Assembly: GCF_000527135.1 (NCBI RefSeq)
Contig: NZ_AZUP01000001.1
Location: 1,674,001-1,738,000 of the forward strand
DNA length: 64,000 nt
Direction: 5' to 3'
Origin: Methyloversatilis discipulorum
GTDB lineage: Bacteria; Pseudomonadota; Gammaproteobacteria; Burkholderiales; Rhodocyclaceae
The notes under the pieces are model-generated. The model did no database searches. It saw only the letters and a program-made list of their open reading frames with translations, and had not been told where the DNA came from. Below, piece after piece: positions 50,811 through 60,391 of this stretch (the stretch's first letter is position 1; every line of letters starts with the position of its first letter). The position numbers and the translations under genes were made by a program.

Positions 50811-51221
50811 TTACTTGCGCGACCACTGCCCGCCGGACTGGATGTACCAGCCCGATTGCGCGCGCTCGATCCAGCGCTGCGCAAAGGTCGAGCGGATATC
50901 CGTCTCCCATTCCGGGTGACCGTTGGCGCGGGCGATCTCGCGGTAGAGGGCGGCGCGGTCCGTGTTCTCCTGCGCAACAAGGCCCTGTACCGCCTGCCGT
51001 TGCGCCAGCGGCACTGCATTGGCATCGCGCAGCACGACGTTGCCGTCGGCACCCAGACCGACCGCACCAGACGCGTAATGCGGCGCAAGCTGCGTATGCC
51101 TTGCCTGCATGCTTGACTTGATCTGGCTGATCGCCGGCGTGTTGATTTCGATATTGCCCTGCGCCCATGCCGTCGCCGCCCACATCGCGCCGAGCAGGAC
51201 CATGCGTTTCAGTGTGTTCAT
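50811..51221 (-). CDS. YdbL family protein (DUF1318)
   Basis: A 136-residue exported protein: signal peptide MVLLGAMWAATAWA then the mature QGNIEINTPAISQIKSSM. VGLGADGNVVLRD, then helices, is the DUF1318 core. A Trp-rich end (GWYIQSGGQW) follows. In E. coli YdbL helps the YdbH-YnbE envelope bridge. The start overlaps the ynbE stop (ATGA). Confidence 0.82.
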   Translation of the reverse strand: MNTLKRMVLLGAMWAATAWAQGNIEINTPAISQIKSSMQARHTQLAPHYASGAVGLGADGNVVLRDANAVPLAQRQAVQGLVAQENTDRAALYREIARANGHPEWETDIRSTFAQRWIERAQSGWYIQSGGQWSRK

Positions 51222-51409
51222 TGCTGGCTTCCTTCCGGCTGGGTCTTGCTGCCCTGTTCCTTCTTCAGCTGCCATACCTCGTCGATGATGCGGTCGGCTG
51301 CCTTCTCTGCGGCTGCAGCGGGGAAATAGATATTGATGGTGACGCACGCCGCCGACAGCGCAGCGCCCATCAACATCAGGCAGATCGTCCTGGTCATTGC
51401 ACTTGTCAT
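51218..51409 (-). CDS. YnbE-like outer membrane lipoprotein
   Basis: A 63-residue lipoprotein. The lipobox LSAAC follows a hydrophobic signal (ICLMLMGAALSAAC). TINIYFPAAAAEKAADRIID is the YnbE core, which in E. coli is proposed to extend the YdbH beta structure into the outer membrane. ATG at 51409 with GGAG five bases upstream is preferred. ATG at 51424, overlapping the ydbH stop (ATGA), is possible. Confidence 0.8.
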   Translation of the reverse strand: MTSAMTRTICLMLMGAALSAACVTINIYFPAAAAEKAADRIIDEVWQLKKEQGSKTQPEGSQQ

Positions 51410-51420
51410 CGTGTCTCCAT

Positions 51421-53430
51421 TCATTTGACGACCGGCTTTGCGTCGGTCACCCGCCGCAGTCGCTCGATCAGCTCCGGCCAGTCGACGCGCCGATTGTAGC
51501 CAACCACGCTGAGCGCCGGGATGCCGCCGCCCTCGATCAGCATGAATCCGTCGCCGCGCGGCGCGATGCCGTCCATATTGCACACCCCGTCGCGCAGCAC
51601 GCAGGACAGGCCGATCCGGCGATAGCCGAAGCGCTCGAAGAAACCGAGGAAGCTGCGCTGTATCGCCGCCGCCGCACCCGGCCCGCCGAGCGCGGTAATG
51701 TTCTGCACCGCTCTCTGGCTGATCACGCGCGGATAGTCACCCTCACTCGACCGTATGTGCGCAGCGAAGGCCACGGGCCGCCAGCGCAACAGTTCCAGCC
51801 CCTTCACGTCGCCGTCGAGACGGCCGGTGACGCGGCCGAACTTCACCGTGTCGGTCAGCGCCTCCAGATCGATGTAACGCATCTGGAGGTCGGCAAGAAC
51901 ACGCGGCGTCGTCCCTAGGGGTTCGATGACGCGCAGCCCGGTGGCGGCAACATAGCCGTCGAACACGCGGATCAGCAATTGACCGTCCAGTGAGAGCACG
52001 CCGTCGCGCCAACTCACGTGCGGCACACTGGCACCCAGGCTGCCTGCCATGCGCGGCAGGCCCAGCGCTTCGCTCAGTTCCGGCATCGACACCGGTTCCA
52101 GATCAAAGGACAGATCGCCGCGCCAGCGGCCGTCGGCCCTTTGGAAATCGAGCAGATTGAGTCGCAGCCCGGCATCGAGCACCGGGATGCGCACCGGTTC
52201 AAGCGACACCCGGTCGGCCGCCACGCTTGCTTTCAGTTCGAAGGCGCCGAAGGGCAAGCGGTCGAAGTGCGCCGACTTGACCACTGCGTGCGGCTCGGTC
52301 GGCTCATCGCGCCGCCACGGAAGAAACGCGGTCACGCCGTCGAGCGACCAGCGCCCCGACTTGTCGGCGACCGCCGCATTGGTCAGGTGCAGCGTCGCAG
52401 CCGTCGCTCCCTGTGGGTCGAACTCGGCGACAAGGTCGGCGCGGCCGGCCGCTGCGAAGGTCGACCAGCCGCGCGCGGCGAACAGCGGCTCGACAAAGCG
52501 CGTGTTCAGCGCGTCGAGATCGAACGAACGACCCTCGACGCGCGCGCGCGTCAGCGTTGCCGGCGACCGCGCGAAGAGCGCCTCCAGGTTCAGCCGCCCG
52601 ACGCCGGCCAGATCCAGCGTGCCGGCGCGCAGTTCAAGGCCGCCGGCCGTCAGCGCGAAGTCGCTCGCCAGCGTCGTTCCGCCGCCTTTAAGGTAAATGC
52701 TGTCCCACAGCAGTTCGCCGGCCCGCCAGTCAATCGAGGCGCGACCGAGCCAGTCCTCACCCTGCCGGGTGGCGTCAAGAGCGAGCGCGAGCGACATGCC
52801 CTCGGCGGCACGCAGGCCGTCAGCCGACGCGAATCGTGCATCGGTCAGCAGCAGACTCGCCTCGACATGCGGGGATCGGGCGGCACCGAAATCCTTCAGC
52901 ACGGCTTCGATGTCGGCGCGCCCCGCCGGCGCATAGTCCTTCAGCAAGGACTGCAGCGCGGGCTCGAGCGCGAGCAGGCGGGCGATATCAACCGCCTTTG
53001 CCTGCAGCGCCAGATGCGGACTCGCGCCAGCCAGCGCGCCGCCGACCGTGACACGCAGGTCCGGCGAGAAGCGGACATTCGCGTCGAGCACCCGTTGCGC
53101 ACCACGCACCGAAAACTCGAGCGGCCACGGGCCATAGCCGCGCGCGCGCAGCACCCCACCGCGACAGCGCTGTTCGGGCAAGGCGGAAAAATCCGCGCAG
53201 TCGAGCTGCACCTGCTGCAGCGTGTGCCCGGCGATCTGCGCCCGCGCCGCACGGACGCGCGCACGGCCACCGTCCAGCGCCGTCGCCTCGACGTGCACGT
53301 CGTCCAGCGTGATGGCCGCCGCCGACAGCCGGTCGAAGCGAAGCTCGAACGCGGCACCGGCGGCAAGCGGCATCGCCGCCAGCGTCAGCGCAAGAAGGAA
53401 GCCCCGCAGGCGATCAGGAAGGGAAGACAC
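51421..53430 (-). CDS. YdbH-like AsmA-family intermembrane protein
   Basis: A 669-residue protein from GTG at 53430, which overlaps cysM by 17 bases. An N-terminal signal/anchor (FLLALTLAAMPLAAGAA) is followed by long repetitive beta strands, the AsmA/TamB-like bridge fold. The C-terminal part ends in a conserved region (GGIPALSVVGYNRRVDWPEL). It is proposed to move phospholipids between membranes with YnbE. The upstream extension to 53562 is rejected as a reading of cysM. Confidence 0.8.
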   Translation of the reverse strand: MSSLPDRLRGFLLALTLAAMPLAAGAAFELRFDRLSAAAITLDDVHVEATALDGGRARVRAARAQIAGHTLQQVQLDCADFSALPEQRCRGGVLRARGYGPWPLEFSVRGAQRVLDANVRFSPDLRVTVGGALAGASPHLALQAKAVDIARLLALEPALQSLLKDYAPAGRADIEAVLKDFGAARSPHVEASLLLTDARFASADGLRAAEGMSLALALDATRQGEDWLGRASIDWRAGELLWDSIYLKGGGTTLASDFALTAGGLELRAGTLDLAGVGRLNLEALFARSPATLTRARVEGRSFDLDALNTRFVEPLFAARGWSTFAAAGRADLVAEFDPQGATAATLHLTNAAVADKSGRWSLDGVTAFLPWRRDEPTEPHAVVKSAHFDRLPFGAFELKASVAADRVSLEPVRIPVLDAGLRLNLLDFQRADGRWRGDLSFDLEPVSMPELSEALGLPRMAGSLGASVPHVSWRDGVLSLDGQLLIRVFDGYVAATGLRVIEPLGTTPRVLADLQMRYIDLEALTDTVKFGRVTGRLDGDVKGLELLRWRPVAFAAHIRSSEGDYPRVISQRAVQNITALGGPGAAAAIQRSFLGFFERFGYRRIGLSCVLRDGVCNMDGIAPRGDGFMLIEGGGIPALSVVGYNRRVDWPELIERLRRVTDAKPVVK

Positions 53431-54316
53431 CCGTGGAGAGGTAGCGGTCGCCGCGGTCGCACACGATGCTGACGATGGTCGCATTCTCGACCTCGGCCGC
53501 GATGCGCAACGCGACGACCATCGCGCCGCCTGAGCTGATGCCAGCGCAGATGCCCTCTTCACGCGCCAGGCGGCGGGTCATTTCCTCGGCGTCGTGCTGG
53601 CCGACGTACTCCAGCCGATCGACACGGCTACGGTCGTAGATCTTCGGCAGATAGGCCTCGGGCCACTTGCGTATGCCCGGAATCTGCGCGCCCTCTTCCG
53701 GCTGGCAGCCGATGATCTGGATCGCCGGGTTCTGCGATTTCAGATAGGTCGAGGTGCCCATGATGGTGCCGGTGGTGCCCATCGAACTGACGAAGTGGGT
53801 GACACGCCCGTCGGTGTCACGCCAGATCTCCGGCCCTGTTCCTTCGATGTGCGCGCGCGGATTGTCGCTGTTGCCGAACTGGTCGAGGATGACGCCGCGG
53901 CCTTCGTCGCGCAGTTTCTCGGCCGTATCGCGCGCCAGTTCCATGCTGCCTTCCTTCGCCGTCAGCACCAGTTCTGCGCCATAGGCGGCCATGCTCTGAC
54001 GACGCTCGATGCTCTGGTTCTCCGGCATCACCAGAATCATCCTGTAGCCGCGCATGGCCGCAACCATCGCCAGCGCGATGCCGGTGTTGCCACTGGTCGC
54101 CTCGATCAGCGTATCGCCCGGCTTGATGTCGCCGCGCTCCTCCGCGCGCTTGATCATGGACAGCGCCGGCCTGTCCTTGACCGAACCGGCCGGGTTATTG
54201 CCTTCCAGCTTCGCCAGGATGACGTTGCCGCGACGGTCGTTGTCGGCGCCCGGAATGCGCTGCAGGCGCACCAGCGGCGTATTGCCGACGAAATCTTCGA
54301 GAGTCTTGTATTGCAT
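53414..54316 (-). CDS. cysM: Cysteine synthase B (O-acetylserine sulfhydrylase)
   Basis: A 300-residue PLP enzyme. NPAGSVKDRPAL holds the PLP Lys, EATSGNTGIALAM is the substrate-binding loop, VSSMGTTGTIMG is the phosphate-binding loop, and ICAGISSGGAMV is the C-terminal conserved region. QPEEGAQIPGIRKWPEAYLP is typical of the CysM branch. It makes Cys from O-acetylserine and sulfide or thiosulfate. Confidence 0.95.
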   Translation of the reverse strand: MQYKTLEDFVGNTPLVRLQRIPGADNDRRGNVILAKLEGNNPAGSVKDRPALSMIKRAEERGDIKPGDTLIEATSGNTGIALAMVAAMRGYRMILVMPENQSIERRQSMAAYGAELVLTAKEGSMELARDTAEKLRDEGRGVILDQFGNSDNPRAHIEGTGPEIWRDTDGRVTHFVSSMGTTGTIMGTSTYLKSQNPAIQIIGCQPEEGAQIPGIRKWPEAYLPKIYDRSRVDRLEYVGQHDAEEMTRRLAREEGICAGISSGGAMVVALRIAAEVENATIVSIVCDRGDRYLSTGVFPS

Positions 54317-54343
54317 GGCTGCCTTGGAGTCGGTGAGGCCGTC

Positions 54344-55051
54344 TCAGCGCGAGCCGGCCGGTTTGGGTGGCGCGCCCGCCGGCTTTGGCGGCGCGGACGA
54401 TGGAGCATCTGCTGCAGTGTCGGCCGATGCGGCAGACGACTGGGCGGGCGCACTGCTGCCCGCCGGCCGGGGCGGCGCACCGGCCGGTCGCGCCGGCGGT
54501 GCCGAGACGTCACCCGACGTGGCGTGCGTCGCGCCACCCGCCGGACGCGGCGGCGGCGAGGATGAGGCGGGTTTCGGTGCGCTGCCGGCGGCAGGTCTGG
54601 CGGGCGGCACAGGCGCTTCGGGCACAGATACCGGCACCTGTGCAGGCGCCTGCGGCGTGCCGCGCCGGCGCATCAGTACGAAAGCGAGCGCTGCGCCGAC
54701 GGCAATGACTGCCACGATCCACCAGGGAAAACCGCCGGACGGGGCCGGCGCGGCTTGCGGAGCTGCGGGCACGTTGGCACGCGGCGCGACGGATGCCGAC
54801 GTGCCCGCGCCAACGACCAGCAGCGGCTTCAGTTCGGCAAAGGTCTTGTCACCGATGCCCTTCACGTTGCGCAGTTCGTCCACCGAGGTGAAGGGGCCGT
54901 TCTTCGTGCGGTGCTCGATGATGGCCTGCGCGCGACTCGGCCCGACGCCGGGCAATGCGTCGAGTTCGGCTTCCGTGGCACTGTTGAGGTCGAGTACCGC
55001 AAAAGCGGGCGCGGCAAGCAGGCACAGCAGCATGCAGAACAGGCGACGCAT
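54344..55051 (-). CDS. ComEA-like helix-hairpin-helix protein with membrane segment and Pro-rich tail
   Basis: A 235-residue protein from the ATG at 55051. A signal peptide (MLLCLLAAPAFA) is followed by a 60-residue ComEA HhH domain (LNSATEAELDALPGVGPSRA; VKGIGDKTFAELKPLL). After a linker comes a transmembrane helix (WWIVAVIAVGAALAFVLM) and a 110-residue Pro/Ala/Gly tail with PPKPAG and PPRPAG units. ComEA proteins bind incoming DNA in the periplasm. Here the membrane helix follows the DNA-binding domain, so the tail would be cytoplasmic. Confidence 0.8.
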   Translation of the reverse strand: MRRLFCMLLCLLAAPAFAVLDLNSATEAELDALPGVGPSRAQAIIEHRTKNGPFTSVDELRNVKGIGDKTFAELKPLLVVGAGTSASVAPRANVPAAPQAAPAPSGGFPWWIVAVIAVGAALAFVLMRRRGTPQAPAQVPVSVPEAPVPPARPAAGSAPKPASSSPPPRPAGGATHATSGDVSAPPARPAGAPPRPAGSSAPAQSSAASADTAADAPSSAPPKPAGAPPKPAGSR

Positions 55052-55088
55052 GACGACTCCCGGAAGGATGACCGTGGAAGGATACCGC

Positions 55089-56039
55089 TCAGATGGCGCC
55101 GTGGCGCAGGTCGGCGGCGAGTTCATCGAGCCCGCACACGGCGGTTCCCAGCTTGCCGACCACGATGCCAGCCGCGCGATTGGCCAGTCGCATTGCATCG
55201 ACCTGCGAGCAACCGCTGGCCATCATGACCGCCATCGCGGCGATCACCGTGTCGCCGGCACCGCTGACGTCGTACACCTCGCGCGCCAGCGCGCGCTCGT
55301 GCGTCACACCTTCGGCAGCGTAGAGACTCATACCCGCGTCGGAGCGCGTGAGCAGCAACGCCCCCAGCCCCAGTTCATCGCGCAGCGCGGTGGCGCGGCG
55401 CGCCAGATCGTCGTCGTCGGCCCAGCTGCCGACCACTTCGCGCAGTTCGCTGCGGTTGGGCTTGAGCAGCGTGGCGCCAGCGTAGCGCGTGTAGTCGTCG
55501 CCCTTGGGGTCGACCAGCACCGGCTTTCCGGCCGCACGCGCGATGTCCATCATGTCGCGGATGTCCGCCAGCGCGCCCTTGCCGTAGTCGGACAGGATGA
55601 CCACGTCGACGTCCTTCACGCGGCGCGCGAACTCGTCGAGCTTGGCACACAGCACCTCGCGCGCCGGCGCGCTCTCGAAATCGATGCGCAGCAACTGCTG
55701 CTGGCGGCCGATCACCCGCAGTTTGATCGTGGTGTCGAGCTGCGGATCTTCGTGCAGGCTGGCCGCGATATGTGCGGCCTTCATCTGCGCGCGCAGGGTG
55801 CGACCGGCGTCGTCGGCGCCGACCACCGACAGCAGGCTCACCTTCGCACCGAGTGCCGCGCAGTTGCGTGCCACGTTGGCCGCACCGCCCGGTCTTTCCT
55901 CGACGCGGTCGATCTTCACCACCGGCACCGGCGCTTCGGGAGAGATGCGCTGCACGTCGCCGAACCAGTAGCGGTCCAGCATCACGTCGCCAGCGACCAG
56001 GATGCGCGCGTTGCGGGTATCGGGAAGCGTCAGGCTCAT
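55089..56039 (-). CDS. rfaE1: D-glycero-beta-D-manno-heptose-7-phosphate kinase
   Basis: A 316-residue PfkB-family kinase. ARILVAGDVMLDRYWFGDV at the N terminus and RPGGAANVARNCAALG are substrate-binding. VYDVSGAGDTVIAAMAVMM is the family signature with the catalytic Asp. The nucleotidyltransferase half of HldE is absent, so this is the separate RfaE1 type. It provides activated heptose for lipopolysaccharide, next to lapAB, which controls LPS level. Confidence 0.93.
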   Translation of the reverse strand: MSLTLPDTRNARILVAGDVMLDRYWFGDVQRISPEAPVPVVKIDRVEERPGGAANVARNCAALGAKVSLLSVVGADDAGRTLRAQMKAAHIAASLHEDPQLDTTIKLRVIGRQQQLLRIDFESAPAREVLCAKLDEFARRVKDVDVVILSDYGKGALADIRDMMDIARAAGKPVLVDPKGDDYTRYAGATLLKPNRSELREVVGSWADDDDLARRATALRDELGLGALLLTRSDAGMSLYAAEGVTHERALAREVYDVSGAGDTVIAAMAVMMASGCSQVDAMRLANRAAGIVVGKLGTAVCGLDELAADLRHGAI

Positions 56040-56058
56040 GCGGTGCTCGGTGCGTTGA

Positions 56059-57234
56059 TCAGGGCGTCAGGTCGAATTCTTCGGTGCGCTTGGGCGGATA
56101 GGTTTCCCAGCCGCCGCAGGCCGGGCAGCGCCAGTGGAACTGGCGCGCCTTGAAGCCGCAGCTGTCGCAACGGTAGCGCGCCACGCGCCGCGTGTGCGCG
56201 TGGATGATGTTCTTCATCAGATCGGAATCGGTGCGCGCCTCCGGCGGCAGCGTCTGCAACTGCGCCTCCAGCAGCTTGTCCAGACCAAGCAGGGTGGGAT
56301 TGCGGCGCAACTCCTCGCGCACCAGCGTCAGCGCGCCGGCCGGGCCTTCGGCGTCGAGTTCCTCCTTGAACACGACGTCGAGCAGATCGAGCGATGCGTG
56401 CCGCTCCAGATAACTCTTCAGCAGCGTGATGCCCTGACGCTCGCGTCCGAGCTTGCGGTAGGCGTCGGCCATGCGCGAGGCCACCAGCGCCAGATAGACC
56501 GGATTCTGCTGCTCGATGCGCTGCCAGTGTTCGATCGCCTCTTCCCACTTCTGCTCAGCGGCGGCTGCATCACCGAGCAGCATCAATGCGCGCACGCACT
56601 TGCGGTGCGTGGCCAGCGCCTCGCCGAGCAGGGTCCGCGCGTCGCCCATGCGGGACTGCGCCAGCGCCTGTGTGGCGAGTTCGCACAGAAACTGCGCGAT
56701 GTCCTTCTGCGCGCGGTGCGATTCGTTCTCCGGCAGCGCGCGGGCGACGTCGATCGCCTTGTGCCATTCCTTTTCCTGCTGGTAGATATCCAGCAGGTGA
56801 TGCAGGGCCTCGATATCGACCGCACTGCCGCGCAGGCCGACGAATGCCTCCTCTGCGCGGTCCAGCAGTCCGGCCTTGAGGAAGTCGAGACCCAGTTCGA
56901 GGCGAGCATTCAGCCGCTGTTCGGCCCGCGCGTCCTCGCGGGCGGCGAGCGCCTGATGGATCTGGATCGCACGATCGGTTTCACCGCGGCGGCGGAACAG
57001 ATTGCCGAGCGCAAATTGCAGCTCCACGGTCTGCGGGTCCTTGCTCGTCGCCTCGATGAAGGAGTCGATCGCGCGGTCCGGCTGTTCGTTCAGCAGGAAA
57101 TTCAGACCGGCGAAGTAGGAGCGCGGCAGCGCGCGCGACTCGCGCACCAAATGCCGGATGTCGATGCGCGCGGCAAGCCAGCCCAGCCCGAAGAAGAGCG
57201 GCAGGGCCAGGAGCCACCAAAGTTCTATTTCCAT
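56059..57234 (-). CDS. lapB: Lipopolysaccharide assembly protein LapB
   Basis: A 391-residue protein with one N-terminal membrane anchor (LWWLLALPLFFGLGWLAA), then nine or so TPR-like helix pairs, and a C-terminal rubredoxin-type metal site, CDSCGF and CPACGGWETYP. LapB steers FtsH to degrade LpxC. It starts 12 bases after lapA. Confidence 0.95.
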   Translation of the reverse strand: MEIELWWLLALPLFFGLGWLAARIDIRHLVRESRALPRSYFAGLNFLLNEQPDRAIDSFIEATSKDPQTVELQFALGNLFRRRGETDRAIQIHQALAAREDARAEQRLNARLELGLDFLKAGLLDRAEEAFVGLRGSAVDIEALHHLLDIYQQEKEWHKAIDVARALPENESHRAQKDIAQFLCELATQALAQSRMGDARTLLGEALATHRKCVRALMLLGDAAAAEQKWEEAIEHWQRIEQQNPVYLALVASRMADAYRKLGRERQGITLLKSYLERHASLDLLDVVFKEELDAEGPAGALTLVREELRRNPTLLGLDKLLEAQLQTLPPEARTDSDLMKNIIHAHTRRVARYRCDSCGFKARQFHWRCPACGGWETYPPKRTEEFDLTP

Positions 57235-57246
57235 GTGGGAAGGGGA

Positions 57247-57483
57247 TCAGTCGGCGGTCGGCGATTGTCCGTCGTGCGCGGCGCGACTGCGCGCCAGCGA
57301 CCACCCGGCCAGTGTGCCCAGCAGGGCGCCGAAGAAGAACAGGGCGAGCAGTACGAGAGACAACTCCACGCGCCACTCGTGTCCGAAGAAGAAGCGCACC
57401 GTCACCGGATCACTGTTGCGGGCCGCGAGGCCGAGCAGCAACAGGAAGACGACGATGCGCAGCAGCCAGTTAAGTATCGCCAT
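57247..57483 (-). CDS. lapA: Lipopolysaccharide assembly protein LapA (DUF1049)
   Basis: A 78-residue membrane protein with two helices (LNWLLRIVVFLLLLGLAA; LSLVLLALFFFGALLGTLAG) flanking VTVRFFFGHEW, the DUF1049 pattern. It pairs with LapB, encoded next. Confidence 0.93.
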   Translation of the reverse strand: MAILNWLLRIVVFLLLLGLAARNSDPVTVRFFFGHEWRVELSLVLLALFFFGALLGTLAGWSLARSRAAHDGQSPTAD

Positions 57484-57494
57484 TGCGGCGGATG

Positions 57495-57800
57495 TCAGGC
57501 CACGAGGCCTGCGGTGTTCAGCGCGTTGTCGACGCGCTCGCGCAGTTCCTTGCCCGCCTTGAAATGCGGTACCCGCTTCTCGGGCACCATGACCTTCTCG
57601 CCCGACTTCGGGTTGCGGCCCACGCGCGGCGGGCGATGGTTCAGCGAAAAGCTGCCGAAACCGCGGATTTCGATCCGATCGCCGCGCACCAGCGCTGCGG
57701 TCATTTCATCGAGGATCATCTTCACGGCGTAATCGGCGTCCTTGGCGACCAGTTGCGGGAAGCGGGTGGCCAACCGGGTGATCAGTTCGGATTTGGTCAT
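57495..57800 (-). CDS. ihfB: Integration host factor beta subunit
   Basis: A 101-residue HU/IHF protein: [20 protein letters not shown], then [20 protein letters not shown] with the beta arm, and [19 protein letters not shown]. Partner of IhfA at 42609-42917. It follows rpsA, as in most proteobacteria. Confidence 0.97.
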   Translation of the reverse strand: MTKSELITRLATRFPQLVAKDADYAVKMILDEMTAALVRGDRIEIRGFGSFSLNHRPPRVGRNPKSGEKVMVPEKRVPHFKAGKELRERVDNALNTAGLVA

Positions 57801-57843
57801 GACGTATCAGATGAGCGATTTCAACCTTGCCGGGTGATGACAA

Positions 57844-57871
57844 GACAACGCCGCCCGCAGGCGGCGTTGTC
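57844..57871 (-). terminator. Hairpin between rpsA and ihfB
   Basis: A perfect 12-bp stem, GACAACGCCGCC/GGCGGCGTTGTC, with a four-base loop, 27 bases after the rpsA stop. The following minus-strand sequence is only weakly T-rich (TTGTC), so it may be a partial terminator or an mRNA 3' end stabiliser. Confidence 0.65.
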
Positions 57872-57897
57872 ACGTGAACACCGATCGTGCGAGACGA

Positions 57898-59604
57898 TCA
57901 GGAGTTCTTCAGCTTCGCCTTCAGCAGCGCGCCCAGATTGGTCGTACCGCTGCTGGCGGAGGTGCCTTCAGCCTGGATCTTCTGGATGGCGTCGTTCTGT
58001 TCAGCCTGATCCTTCGCACGCACCGACAGCGTGATCGAACGGGTCTTGCGGTCCAGATTGACGATCATCGCCTCGACTTCGTCGCCGACATTGAGGATGG
58101 TCGTCAGGTCTTCGACGCGGTCACGCGAAGCTTCCGAGGCGCGCAGGTAGCCCTCGACATCCTCGTTCAGCGCGATCACGGCGCCCTTGGCATCCACCGT
58201 CTTCACGGTGCCGCGGACGACGCTGTTCTTGTCGTGGGTGGCGATGAAGTTGGTGAAGGGGTCTCCATCCATCTGCTTGACGCCGAGCGAGATGCGCTCG
58301 CGCTCGACATCGATCGACAGCACGACGGCCTCGACTTCGTCGCCCTTCTTGTAGTTGCGCACGGCTTCTTCGCCGGGCAGCGACCACGACAGGTCGGACA
58401 GGTGAACCAGGCCATCGATGGCGCCGGTCAGGCCGATGAACACGCCGAAGTCGGTGATCGACTTGATCTGACCGCGGACCTTGTCGCCCTTCTTGTGGTT
58501 CATCGAGAAGTCTTCCCACGGATTCGGCATGCACTGCTTCATGCCCAGCGAAATCCGGCGACGGTCTTCGTCGATTTCCAGAATCATCACTTCGACCTCG
58601 TCGCCCAGCTGGACAACCTTGGTCGGGTGGATGTTCTTGTTGGTCCAGTCCATTTCGGACACGTGGACCAGGCCTTCGATGCCCTGCTCGATTTCGACGA
58701 ATGCGCCGTAATCGGTCAGGTTGGTCACCTTGCCGAACAGGCGGGTGCCCTGCGGGTAGCGGCGCGAGATGCCGACCCACGGATCTTCGCCCAGCTGTTT
58801 GAGGCCCAGCGACACGCGGTTCTTCTCGGCGTCGAACTTGAGCACCTTGGCTTCGACTTCGTCACCGACCGCCAGCACTTCCGACGGGTGACGCACGCGG
58901 CGCCAGGCCAGATCGGTGATGTGCAGCAGGCCGTCGATACCACCGAGGTCGACGAACGCGCCGTAGTCGGTGATGTTCTTGACGATACCCTTGACGACGG
59001 TGCCTTCCTTGAGGTTCTCGAGCAGCTTCTCGCGCTCTTCACCGGCGGTCAGTTCGAGCACGGCGCGACGCGACACAACGACGTTGTTGCGCTTGCGGTC
59101 GAGCTTGATGACCTTGAATTCGAATTCCTTGTTTTCGTACGGCGTGGTGTCCTTGACCGGACGCAGGTCGACCAGCGAACCCGGCAGGAAGGCGCGGATG
59201 CCGTTGGTCATGACGGTCAGACCACCCTTGACCTTGCCCGACACCAGACCCTTGACGATGGAGCCATCGCCCAGTGCCTTTTCCAGTTCGTTCCATGCGG
59301 CGATGCGCTTGGCCTTGTCGCGGGACAGGCGGGTTTCACCGTAGCCGTCCTCGAGCATTTCGATTGCAACGCTGACGTAATCGCCGGGGGCGACCGTCAG
59401 TTCACCGCGATCGGTGCGGAATTCGTCGATCGAGATGTAGCTTTCCGACTTCAGGCCGGCATTGACGACGACGAAATTCTGATCCACGCGCATGACTTCG
59501 GCGGTGATGACTTCACCGGCGCGCATTTCCTGGCGCGTGAGGCTTTCCTCGAACAGCGCGGCAAAACTTTCCATGGAGTCGGACGACTGGGCAACTTGGG
59601 ACAT
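57898..59604 (-). CDS. rpsA: 30S ribosomal protein S1
   Basis: A 568-residue protein with six S1 RNA-binding domains; repeat marks such as [41 protein letters not shown] and [21 protein letters not shown] are visible. It starts [20 protein letters not shown] at 59604. It recruits mRNA to the small subunit. The 121-base spacer to cmk may hold its own promoter and the autoregulatory leader. Confidence 0.98.
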   Translation of the reverse strand: MSQVAQSSDSMESFAALFEESLTRQEMRAGEVITAEVMRVDQNFVVVNAGLKSESYISIDEFRTDRGELTVAPGDYVSVAIEMLEDGYGETRLSRDKAKRIAAWNELEKALGDGSIVKGLVSGKVKGGLTVMTNGIRAFLPGSLVDLRPVKDTTPYENKEFEFKVIKLDRKRNNVVVSRRAVLELTAGEEREKLLENLKEGTVVKGIVKNITDYGAFVDLGGIDGLLHITDLAWRRVRHPSEVLAVGDEVEAKVLKFDAEKNRVSLGLKQLGEDPWVGISRRYPQGTRLFGKVTNLTDYGAFVEIEQGIEGLVHVSEMDWTNKNIHPTKVVQLGDEVEVMILEIDEDRRRISLGMKQCMPNPWEDFSMNHKKGDKVRGQIKSITDFGVFIGLTGAIDGLVHLSDLSWSLPGEEAVRNYKKGDEVEAVVLSIDVERERISLGVKQMDGDPFTNFIATHDKNSVVRGTVKTVDAKGAVIALNEDVEGYLRASEASRDRVEDLTTILNVGDEVEAMIVNLDRKTRSITLSVRAKDQAEQNDAIQKIQAEGTSASSGTTNLGALLKAKLKNS

Positions 59605-59725
59605 TGGCAAAAGCCGCTTGCGCGGCAACGGGTTAGGTATGAACACAGCAGGGAGCGACTTGCTCGCCCCGTGCGCCTTGGACTGCCGACGTGCATCCGG
59701 AACCATCCGGAAGCGAACACGCCAT

Positions 59726-60391
59726 TCAGCCCGCTTTCACTTTTTCCCACGCGTCCAGCACGAACTGGACGGCGGCATCCGCGGTCATCGAACTGGTATC
59801 GAGCAGAATGGCATCGGGCAATTGCACCAGTGGCGCATGTGTCCGGTTGCGATCCCGCTCGTCCCGTTCCCGCAAATCTTGCGAAAGACTTTCCAGACTA
59901 GCAGAAACACCTTTTTCGATCAACTGCTTATAGCGGCGTTCGGCGCGAATCTCGACGCTGGCGGTCAGGAATACCTTCAGGCGGGCATCCGGAAACACCA
60001 CCGAACCCATGTCGCGGCCGTCGCCGACCAGCCCCGGCGGCTGCCGGAAGGCGCGCTGGCGCTCGAGCAGCGCGGCTCGCACCGCGCCATAGACGGCCAC
60101 CTTCGAGGCGCCAACCGACGCCGCCTCGCTGCGCATCGCGTCCGACACCTCTTCGCCGGCCAGCCAGGTTGAGCCGTCAGCGAAGCGCACATCGAGCGCC
60201 GCGGCGAGTTTTCCGAGCGCCGGCTCGTCGTCGAGCGCCACGCCGGCGCGCATCGCCGCCACCGCGGTCAGGCGGTAGAGCGCGCCGCTGTCCAGCAGGT
60301 GAAATCCCAGTGCCGCCGCAACGCGCGCGGCGACCGTACCTTTGCCGGAGGCCGACGGGCCGTCGATTGCAATGACCGGAACGTCGTTCAT
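59726..60391 (-). CDS. cmk: Cytidylate kinase
   Basis: A 221-residue kinase with the P-loop [18 protein letters not shown], the CMP-binding [30 protein letters not shown] and the lid [13 protein letters not shown]. It phosphorylates CMP and dCMP. ATG at 60391 overlaps the aroA stop (ATGA). Confidence 0.97.
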   Translation of the reverse strand: MNDVPVIAIDGPSASGKGTVAARVAAALGFHLLDSGALYRLTAVAAMRAGVALDDEPALGKLAAALDVRFADGSTWLAGEEVSDAMRSEAASVGASKVAVYGAVRAALLERQRAFRQPPGLVGDGRDMGSVVFPDARLKVFLTASVEIRAERRYKQLIEKGVSASLESLSQDLRERDERDRNRTHAPLVQLPDAILLDTSSMTADAAVQFVLDAWEKVKAG

